DNA of 48,017 nucleotides from Spirochaetaceae bacterium (lineage in GTDB: Bacteria; Spirochaetota; Spirochaetia; Treponematales; Breznakiellaceae): the NCBI GenBank assembly GCA_031277165.1, contig JAISLT010000093.1, positions 1-48,017 on the forward strand, given 5' to 3'. The notes under the pieces were generated by a model, which saw only the letters and a list, made by a program, of their open reading frames with translations, was not told where the DNA came from and searched no databases. Positions 42,278 through 48,017 of the stretch are shown in pieces (position 1 is the first letter of the stretch; the number at the start of each line of letters is the position of its first letter). A program made the translations under genes and the position numbers.

Positions 42278-42433
42278 CTAGGAGCCTGTCGCACTTGTAG
42301 GTTTTATGGCTTTTTCGTTGGAAAAAGCCATAAAAACCACGATTACCGGGCTGTTTTCGGAGTTTGCAAGGTAAAAAATCGCCGGCCAGGCGATTTTTAA
42401 GGGTGTTATGCGCAAAGCGCAACAAACTCCTAG
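42278..42433. repeat. CTAG-bounded palindromic element, family A copy 3
   Basis: A 156-base copy opening CTAGGAGCCTGTCGCAC and closing GCGCAACAAACTCCTAG. Two strong hairpins are inside: GGTTTTATGGCTTTTTC with its near-inverse (42300-42338) and AAAAATCGCC with its exact inverse (42374-42398). It lies between carD and the GutM-SrlE gene and covers the first codons of the longest reading of the latter. Confidence 0.75.
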
Positions 42434-43827
42434 AAAATACACCTAGAAAGTATAGGAGGCTCCATATCGGACAGCGGGACCTTGTTTTTTTGATTATTTT
42501 TTCTCTCCTGGCGTTCCAGATGTTTATGGCCTATCTTCTGCAGGTCAGACAGTACCAGAAAATAATTAGAGAATGGCTGGGACGGGGGGTTTTAGGCATA
42601 GGTCAAAGGCGGGGTCTTATTAAGCCCGGGGAAATACTTGTGGTGGTGTACAATCCCCGGGAAGACAGGACCATAACCGTTCAAAGCATGCGGGGCCGTA
42701 CAATTTTTGCCCGGTTCCGGGAACTACCGGAGTATCGGGACCTTTCCATGGAAGGCCTCCGTACCGCCGGCCGTAAGCAGGATATGGCGGATCTGCCCTG
42801 GCGCCGCCGATGGATCCCCTATAAACCGGATCAGCCCGGCGGAAAAAAAGGCGCCCTGATCCAGGCCGTGGAAGCGGTGGAACGGTACCTGAAGACTCCG
42901 GGAATACGAACAAAAACCGTCCCGTTCAACGGGGAAGCCCCGCCGGTGGGGCCCGTTCCGTTCAACGGGGAAACACCGCCGGTGGGGCCCGTTCCGTTCA
43001 ACGGGGAAGCGCCGCCGGTGGGGCCCGTTCCGTTCAGCGGGGAAGCGCCGCCGGTGGGAGACAGCTTCCTGTTCAGCGGGGAAGCGCCGGCGGTGGGGCC
43101 CGTTCCGTTCAGCGGGGAAGCGCCGGCGGGGTCCGTTCCGTTCAGCGGGGAAGCCCCGCCGGTGGGAGACAGCTTCCTGTTCAGCGGGAAAACACCGGCG
43201 GTGGGGCCCGCCCTGTTCAGCGGAGAAGCGCCGCCGGTGGGGTCCGTTCCGTTCAGCGGGAAAACACCGGCGGTGGGGCCCGTTCCGTTCAGCGAGGAAG
43301 CGCCGGCGGTGGAAGAAATTGTGCTGTTCAGAGAGGAAGGGCAAAAATTGCCGGAGACGCCGCCGGTGTTTGCCGGGGACCCGGCGGATACCGCTTACAG
43401 GCTCCTCCGGCATGTGCTGCCCCCGGTGATCTTTGTGGCGCTTATCGCCGGGGCCCTTACCATTACCGGACTGGGGAAGATCATCGCCGAGAATACCCCC
43501 GGGGGGTTCTTGATGATGGGGCTTATCAGCGCCCTCCCCCTTGTTTCGCCCCTGATAGGCCCCGGCCTGTTTATTGTCCAGCTTCTGGGGGTGCTGGTGG
43601 GGGAACAAATTGCCGCCGGTCAGATTAAGCCCATCATAGCCCTGCCGGCGCTCCTGGGCATTGATTCCCAGGTGGGGGGCGAGTTTATTCCCCCGGCGGG
43701 CATGGCCATGGGAGAAATGGAGCCGGTCACGATCAATGCGGGAGTTCCGGCGGTACTGTTTTCCCGGCTTATCACCATTCCCGCGGCGGTGGTAATAGCC
43801 TGCCTGGTTAGTTTTATCTTTTCCTAA
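42364..43827 (+). CDS. GutM-like domain fused by repeats to SrlE C-terminal domain
   Basis: Unusual 487-residue membrane protein. Residues about 36-125 resemble GutM, the sorbitol-operon activator (membrane helix LVFLIIFSLLAFQMFMAYLL, then GIGQRRGLIKPGEILVVVYN and RGRTIFARFRELPEY). Residues about 186-319 are 12-residue repeats such as VPFSGEAPPVGP. Residues about 345-487 match the C-terminal membrane part of the sorbitol PTS protein SrlE (SPLIGPGLFIVQLLGVLVGE, ALPALLGIDSQ, GVPAVLFSRL). No IIA, IIB or IIC phosphorylation domain is present. The start is uncertain: TTG at 42364 opens the frame inside a repeat, while AGGAGG at 42454 precedes ATC at 42466, where homology begins. Confidence 0.72.
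   Translation: MQGKKSPARRFLRVLCAKRNKLLENTPRKYRRLHIGQRDLVFLIIFSLLAFQMFMAYLLQVRQYQKIIREWLGRGVLGIGQRRGLIKPGEILVVVYNPREDRTITVQSMRGRTIFARFRELPEYRDLSMEGLRTAGRKQDMADLPWRRRWIPYKPDQPGGKKGALIQAVEAVERYLKTPGIRTKTVPFNGEAPPVGPVPFNGETPPVGPVPFNGEAPPVGPVPFSGEAPPVGDSFLFSGEAPAVGPVPFSGEAPAGSVPFSGEAPPVGDSFLFSGKTPAVGPALFSGEAPPVGSVPFSGKTPAVGPVPFSEEAPAVEEIVLFREEGQKLPETPPVFAGDPADTAYRLLRHVLPPVIFVALIAGALTITGLGKIIAENTPGGFLMMGLISALPLVSPLIGPGLFIVQLLGVLVGEQIAAGQIKPIIALPALLGIDSQVGGEFIPPAGMAMGEMEPVTINAGVPAVLFSRLITIPAAVVIACLVSFIFS
42919..43320 (+). repeat. in-frame 36-base tandem repeat
   Basis: About eleven direct copies of a unit coding for VPF(N/S)GEAPPVGP, with 33- to 39-base variants, and a partial twelfth copy. It forms the linker between the two membrane parts of the fusion protein. 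High identity between copies suggests recent change in copy number. Confidence 0.9.
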
Positions 43828-43922
43828 CAGCCTGTTGTACTTGTGGATTTTTTGCATATCCATGCAAAAAATCCCGATAATCCGGCGTCCTTTTGCGGTT
43901 TGCAAGGCAATGTCAACAGGTT
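43824..43922. repeat. family A element copy 4, CTAA/TTAA ends
   Basis: CTAACAGCCTGTTGTACTTG at the left matches family A; the right end CAACAGGTTAA is a looser inverse. A perfect hairpin with 12-base arms (GATTTTTTGCAT, 43846-43857, and inverse 43862-43873) lies inside. The CTAA provides the TAA stop of the fusion gene. It overlaps the palindromic element that follows. Confidence 0.55.
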
Positions 43923-44044
43923 AAGAATGTATGTCCACAGATACGGATTTTCACAGATTCAGAAGGGATTTCTTCTACAAAAATCCGTGTAATTTGTGTA
44001 ATCAGTGGACCTTTTTTGTGTCGTATTTGTTTAACTTGTTGACA
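43911..44044. repeat. 134-base palindromic element
   Basis: TGTCAACAGGTTAA (43911-43924) is inverted at 44031-44044 with one mismatch. A second inverted pair GTCCAC/GTGGAC (43933-43938, 44005-44010) and related internal pieces (ACGGATTTTCACAGATT; AAATCCGTGTAATTTGTG) make the whole element foldable. No gene is seen. The remaining bases to 44154 hold nothing I can name. Confidence 0.6.
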
Positions 44045-44154
44045 GTGCAAAGCAAAGGGCAAATTCCCGTTTTCCACTTTGATTCCCTTCGTGGGGTCCC
44101 TCCCCGGAGCTCTGCTTCCGGGGAGGCTCATTTTACCGGTCCGCAGTCCTTTTC

Positions 44155-45021
44155 CTAATTCCGAAAATTGGTGTTCCCGGCAAAATTAAACGGAATAGAA
44201 AAAGCTTCAAGCCCCTCAAACAGGGGACGCAGGGACGCTTCTCCCGTGCAGGTAAAGGCGGCGGTTTTTCCGCTGCCGGCAAGGGCCGCTATATCGCGGA
44301 TCAGGGAGAGGGCGCTGAGGGACACCGTCACCGGCACCTGGGTGGTTTTCCCGGGAGCAAGGTTCAGGCCCTCCGGGACTTGGCCCTTTGTCCAGGATGA
44401 ACCATTGACGGCAAAATCATAGCCCAGACTGTCAAGGCGGATGGGAAAGGAATTTTTGTTTTCCACAGACCAGGTAAGGACAAACTCTACCTTGGAAGGG
44501 GAAAGGCTGTTAAATCGTATCCGGTCAAAAGAAAGGGAGGGGATTTTTAACAGGGGAATGGTTCCGCCAAATTCCGCACGGAAGGTTTTATTTTCCACCA
44601 CAGGAATGGGAAACCGCACCCCAACCTTCACCGTATAGGGGGCTTCGCCGGCGTTTATCAAATTGGACATGGTTTTGTAAAGCCCCTCGTAGGGTACGCT
44701 AAAGGGGATTTCCACCACCGTGGTACTGCGGGGGGCGATCTTCCTGCTGTTCTTTACCGTACCCGAAAGAAAGGCATTGCCGGAAACAAAGAGCTCCCAG
44801 TCCACTTCCGGAAAGGGAATAGCAAAGGAATTATCGTTTTGTACGTTTATCTTTGCCAGCATATCGGCGCCGGAAAAACGTAAACCCCGAAGGGACACCG
44901 AGTTAAATGATACTCCGGGTTCGCTTACCAGACCGGATACGGTTTCGCAGGTCCCCAGCACAAGAAGCGCCGCAGAAACAAGGGCGCCGCATACAAAACC
45001 GGCGATGTTCTTTTTTTTCAT
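44155..45021 (-). CDS. LEA14/WHy-domain lipoprotein
   Basis: Predicted periplasmic lipoprotein of 288 residues with lipobox VLGTC near residue 24. Two tandem beta-sandwich WHy/LEA-2 domains are suggested by MLAKINVQNDNSFAIPFPEV and FVLTWSVENKNSFPIRLDSL, each with the N-x-N-x-F-x-(I/F)-P pattern. Such domains appear in stress and envelope proteins. The start at 45021 (MKKKNIAGF) is preferred to upstream ATGs because the lipoprotein signal begins there. It lies downstream of serS on the same strand. Confidence 0.78.
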   Translation of the reverse strand: MKKKNIAGFVCGALVSAALLVLGTCETVSGLVSEPGVSFNSVSLRGLRFSGADMLAKINVQNDNSFAIPFPEVDWELFVSGNAFLSGTVKNSRKIAPRSTTVVEIPFSVPYEGLYKTMSNLINAGEAPYTVKVGVRFPIPVVENKTFRAEFGGTIPLLKIPSLSFDRIRFNSLSPSKVEFVLTWSVENKNSFPIRLDSLGYDFAVNGSSWTKGQVPEGLNLAPGKTTQVPVTVSLSALSLIRDIAALAGSGKTAAFTCTGEASLRPLFEGLEAFSIPFNFAGNTNFRN

Positions 45022-45109
45022 ACCTTCCCCCATTGGAAAATGTTCCGGAACAGCATACATTCCCAGTCAAGCGGGTTTGTCCAAAACCCGGTTTTTCCGT
45101 TAACTCTAA

Positions 45110-45145
45110 GGAAGCTTCTCCAAAAACCGAAGTTTTGGAACAGCC
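45110..45145. repeat. degenerate family C hairpin
   Basis: GGAAGCTTCTCCAAAAACC and TTTTGGAACAGCC pair imperfectly around CGAAG. A shorter hairpin (CGGGTTT-GTCC-AAAACCCG) lies 20 bases away. They fill the space between serS and the WHy lipoprotein gene. Confidence 0.4.
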
Positions 45146-45171
45146 AATCCTGAGCTGCGGTTTTGCCGGCC

Positions 45172-46476
45172 CTACACCGGCCCGGCGGCGGATCCGGGCT
45201 CGATGACCTCGAACCCGCAGTACGGGACCAGGGCCGGCGGCAGTTTTACCGATCCGCCGGCCTGCTGAAAATTCTCAAGTATGGCGATGATCGCCCTCGA
45301 CAGGGCAATCGCCGTTCCGTTAAGCATGTGGACAAATTTGTTACGGGATTTTCCCCCGCCGTCATCATCCCTGTAACGTATATTAAGCCGGCGGGCCTGG
45401 TAATCGGTGCAATTGCTGGTGGAGGTTACCTCCCCCCATTCGCCGCCATTGCGGCCGGGCATCCACGCCTCCAGGTCCCACTTGCGGTACGCCGGGGCGC
45501 CCAGGTCGCCGGTACATGTGTCCACCACCCTAAAGGGAATGCCCAGGCCGGAAAAAATTTCTTCCTCGACGGCCCGAAGTTCCCCGTGGAAACGATCCGA
45601 TTCTTCCGGCAGACAGTACACAAACATCTCCAGCTTGGTAAACTGATGCACCCGGTAAAGACCCTTGCTGAACTGGCCCGCGGCTCCCGCCTCCCGGCGG
45701 AAACAGTGGGAAAGCCCCGCCATGCGCAGGGGCAGCTTTTCTTTGGGGATCACCGTACCGGCATGGTAGCCCCCCAGGGTAATTTCCGCGGTCCCCACAA
45801 GGCAGGCGTCCTCCCCCTCCAGGGTATAGACATTGGATTCGGCCCCCCGGGGATTAAAGCCTATGCCTTCCAGAATCTCCGTCCGGGCAATGTCGGGGGT
45901 AATAAACGGGGTAAATCCCTTTTTTGCAAGTATGTCCAGGGCATACCGGATAAGGCCCAGTTCAAGAAAAACTCCCTGGTTTTTCAAATAGTAAAATTTT
46001 GTCCCCGAAACCTTGGTGGCCGAATCAAAGTCGATAATGTCAAGTTCCTGCCCAAGCTGCACATGATCCCGGGGTTCAAAGTCAAATTCCGCCGGCTCCC
46101 CCACCCGTTTTAGCTCCAGATTATCCTTGTCTTCCCTGCCGATGGGAGCTTCCGGGTGGGCCATATTGGGGATGCGCCGGGCCTGGACCTCCAGCTCTGC
46201 CTCGATTCCGGAAAGATCCGCTTCGGCGGCGGCGATTTGATCCTTAAGTTTTTTTCCTTCGTCAACAAGTTCCTGCCGGGCATCCGCTTCCAGTTTTCCC
46301 TTCATGGCGGCGGCGTTGACATTCCGCCTTTGCTGCAGGTTCTGCAGGGCCGTGGCAAGTTCGGTCCTTTTTTTAAAAAGATCACAGACCGCATCGGCAT
46401 CGGCTTTCATAAAGCGGTTTTCAATGTTTTTTTTAACCGCATCAATGTTGTCAACGATAAAGCGATAATCCAACAT
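45172..46476 (-). CDS. serS: seryl-tRNA synthetase
   Basis: Class II synthetase charging tRNA-Ser and tRNA-Sec. The 434-residue protein has the N-terminal coiled-coil arm that grips the long variable loop (about 30-105), motif 2 with LSHCFRREAGAAG, and motif 3 with HMLNGTAIALSRAIIAILEN. Length is typical. The ATG at 46476 lies six bases after a -10 box with no ribosome site. Unremarkable housekeeping gene. Confidence 0.95.
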   Translation of the reverse strand: MLDYRFIVDNIDAVKKNIENRFMKADADAVCDLFKKRTELATALQNLQQRRNVNAAAMKGKLEADARQELVDEGKKLKDQIAAAEADLSGIEAELEVQARRIPNMAHPEAPIGREDKDNLELKRVGEPAEFDFEPRDHVQLGQELDIIDFDSATKVSGTKFYYLKNQGVFLELGLIRYALDILAKKGFTPFITPDIARTEILEGIGFNPRGAESNVYTLEGEDACLVGTAEITLGGYHAGTVIPKEKLPLRMAGLSHCFRREAGAAGQFSKGLYRVHQFTKLEMFVYCLPEESDRFHGELRAVEEEIFSGLGIPFRVVDTCTGDLGAPAYRKWDLEAWMPGRNGGEWGEVTSTSNCTDYQARRLNIRYRDDDGGGKSRNKFVHMLNGTAIALSRAIIAILENFQQAGGSVKLPPALVPYCGFEVIEPGSAAGPV

Positions 46477-46482
46477 GATCTT

Positions 46483-46511
46483 ATAGTACCAGAGGGGATA
46501 ATTTCCCGCAA
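46483..46511 (-). promoter_or_regulatory. sigma70-like promoter of serS
   Basis: On minus, TTGCGG (46506-46511), a 17-base spacer and TACTAT (46483-46488), then six bases to the ATG. Predicted leaderless message. Confidence 0.55.
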
Positions 46512-46529
46512 GCGCCCGAATTGCGCCAG

Positions 46530-47734
46530 GTTAAATCTAACCATAGCGGGACGTTTGCACCATGTAACAATCTAACCATGGGGGCACACTCTCTCCAGAT
46601 CGAATCTGGAGGAACAAATGGGGTTTACCATGGCAGAGAAAAAAAAGATAGCGGCGGAGTTCGCTCCCCGCTGCCGGAAGGCCGGAAAAAACAGGTCTAT
46701 CAGCCGTACTATGATGCCCCGGCCGCCGATATGCTCGAAGTACTGTGGAAAAACTTCAACTGGCCCTGCGGAAAACTGTTCGCACCATTCCTCAGGCTGA
46801 ACCTTGACCCCATCAGGGTCAGGGAAAAATACCGCATGTCCGATACGGTCGCCGGCAAGCTCAAAAAAATCAGCCCCCGCACCATCGACCGGTTCCTGCG
46901 AAAGCCCAGACAGCGAATGAACATCCGCGAAACCTCGGGTACCAAGCCCGTCCGCCTCCTCCACCGCTCCATCCCTATCCTTACCTGGTTCGAATACGCC
47001 CGCATGCCCTCCGGCTACTTCCAGATTGATCCCGTCCGGCATGACGGCGGCAATCCTTCGGGGGAATGCGGAAACTTCGTTTCCGGTGTTCCACCCTCAC
47101 CATAACCGGCGTGAAAACCGGCTGGACCGTCCATTTCACCCTGATGAACAAAGCCTCAGTCTGGGTCGTCCGGGCCCTGGACAGGCTGTCGCCACGCTTC
47201 CCATGGGACTGAAGGGTATCCATTCCGACACCGGCAGCGAATTTATCAATAGGCCCGTGGACCTCCGGTGCCAGCGCCATGGAGTGCCCTTCTCCCGGGG
47301 CCGCCCTACTCACAAAAATGACAATTGCTCTGTCGAACAGAAAAATTACGCCGCCGTCCGCAAGATTGTCGGGTATTTCTGCTACCAGGAAACGGCGGGA
47401 GCAGCCGCCCTGCAAGCTGTCTATGACGCGTACAATCCCCTGCTCAATCTGTATTACCCCTGTATGAAACAAATCAGATGCGCACGGGTCGGGGCAAAGA
47501 AAAAGAGAATCTATGACCAGGGAAAACCCCCTTCCAACGGCTGTTGGAACAGCCCGTTGAGAACAGACTCGAGGCACGGCGGGTCAGAACGGCCGCCCTG
47601 CCCTGAAAGAGCGTACGGATCTGGTGGGACAGAAACTGACTATGGACCGGGCGGTTGACAGTCTGCTCGCAGGCGCCCATGATGTACCGGTACTTCCGCG
47701 TCGCGGAGCAGATCGTCACGGTTGGAATTTAACG
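46530..47734 (+). mobile_element. decayed insertion sequence with integrase-core transposase
   Basis: GTTAAATCTAACC (46530-46542), with a second copy of the core (AATCTAACC, 46568-46576), faces an imperfect inverse at 47720-47734 (CGTTAAATTCCAACC read on minus). The transposase pseudogene lies between. Ends are inferred from these repeats and from gene position; no target duplication was identified. Confidence 0.5.
46618..47665 (+). pseudogene. integrase-core (rve) transposase, frameshifted
   Basis: Pieces of one transposase are spread over all frames. MAEKKKIAAEFAPRCRKAGK is the N-terminus; a deletion or shift near 46690 then gives DMLEVLWKNFNWPCGKLFAP; FQIDPVRHDGG carries the first Asp; another shift near 47070 gives TLTITGVKTGWTVHF; a stop at about 47210 is followed in a third frame by GIHSDTGSEFIN (second Asp) and KNDNCSVEQKN (Glu). 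The D-D-E residues survive but the frame is broken at least three times. The motif set matches the group of rve transposases common in treponemes and sometimes filed under ISNCY. Confidence 0.8.
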
Positions 47735-47740
47735 GTCCGG

Positions 47741-47890
47741 GCCTGTCAGATTTTTTGTGTAAATAGCATTTCGCTGTAAGAGCGGAACCCGCTCGTTTCC
47801 GAACAAAAGGGCTCACCTGGTTTAACGCCATTCTCCACTGCTTTATCGGCATTGTCCACTTGTTTGAAGCGTTACGAATTGCCAAATGAA
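47741..47890 (-). pseudogene. 3' end of an IS256-type transposase
   Basis: On minus, HLAIRNASNKWTMPIKQWRM then ALNQ matches the C-terminus of IS256/Mutator transposases (KKWTMPIRDW...). The frame is lost soon after. It is followed by TTTACACAAAAAATCTGACA, which looks like the usual IS256-type terminal repeat. The upstream part of the transposase is absent, so this is a remnant cut off by rearrangement next to the rve element. Confidence 0.7.
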
Positions 47891-47894
47891 GCCT

Positions 47895-47915
47895 CCGCAG
47901 AGCAGAGCTCTGCGG
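47895..47915. repeat. perfect hairpin near window end
   Basis: CCGCAGAGC and its exact inverse are separated by AGA. Two more short palindromes follow (CGAAC...GTTCG near 47939 and AGCCC-GTT-GGGCT near 47988). I see no gene from 47891 to the end of the window. Confidence 0.5.
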
Positions 47916-48017
47916 TATCTTAAGCTTTGCCTTTGTTCGAACGGAGGCTCGTTCGATAGGAAGTTTATTATACCGTCTGGTTTAATCAGCCCGTTGGGCT
48001 GGCAATTAGAAGAAAGA

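Noticed and set aside
42919..43320. Regularly spaced repeats that could suggest a CRISPR array
   Set aside because: Units are contiguous direct repeats without unique spacers and are in frame within a gene; no cas gene is present.
42724..43905. 393-codon minus-strand reading frame with Arg/His-rich repeats
   Set aside because: It is the antisense shadow of the tandem-repeat linker; the plus frame has recognisable membrane domains at both ends.

Overview
The window comes from a spirochaete, most likely a Treponema-type organism of the termite-gut kind. Grounds: a very long coiled-coil protein with one N-terminal membrane anchor (matching the family I know as SpiroCoCo), a lipoprotein ApbE, many lipoproteins with short lipoboxes, a CarD-like regulator beside ispD/ispF, SpeI-like GG-x-ISGN beta-helix surface proteins, and abundant chemotaxis-type parts. 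The DNA is GC-rich by eye, with a few AT-rich islands that coincide with mobile repeats. The species is an inference from recognised families, not from a database search.

Layout. 1-7.2 kb: start of pyrE (minus, cut by the window edge), an MscS channel, a large GH13 enzyme and a lipoprotein ApbE, followed by a dense repeat cluster (6.49-7.21 kb) that hides a truncated Phd/YefM antitoxin. 7.2-15.7 kb: a membrane chemoreceptor, a beta-helix lipoprotein, an exported unknown plus a MltD-like transglycosylase (LysM), a divergently transcribed membrane protein plus TPR lipoprotein, and a rubredoxin pair. 15.9-23.6 kb: yajC-secD-secF-ispH, then valS and an HD hydrolase. 23.6-26.7 kb (minus): ROK sugar kinase, SIS isomerase, HtrA protease. 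26.9-28.7 kb: an Hpt protein coupled to a second beta-helix lipoprotein.

28.8-33.0 kb (minus) is the most interesting block: cheY, cheX, a six-TM/PAS/Hpt/CheA-type kinase, a stand-alone two-TM sensor-like protein and an SGNH hydrolase, tightly packed and partly overlapping. It looks like a self-contained signalling unit separate from the flagellar chemotaxis core. A divergent secreted protein with NlpC/P60-like residues lies next to it. 34.5-39.7 kb: HAD hydrolase, the 1111-residue coiled-coil protein, a small membrane protein and a lipoprotein. 39.75-42.2 kb (minus): carD-ispD-ispF-nth. 42.3-43.8 kb: an unusual single-gene fusion of a GutM-like domain, eleven or so 12-residue repeats and the C-terminal membrane part of the sorbitol PTS protein SrlE. 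44.1-46.5 kb (minus): serS and an LEA14/WHy-like lipoprotein. 46.5-48.0 kb: a decayed integrase-core transposase abutting the end of an IS256-type element.

Two genome-style signals run through the window. First, many transcription-unit heads have a sigma70-like -10 box about 5-8 bases before the ATG (pyrE, mltD-like, 13072, valS, Hpt, 33096, HAD, carD, serS), implying leaderless or nearly leaderless mRNAs, whereas internal operon genes use Shine-Dalgarno sites or 1-4 base stop/start overlaps. Second, small palindromic elements bounded by CTAG (or a close variant) sit exactly at gene ends, supply the stop codons of neighbouring genes, and are sometimes joined end to end. No rRNA, tRNA or CRISPR array was seen.
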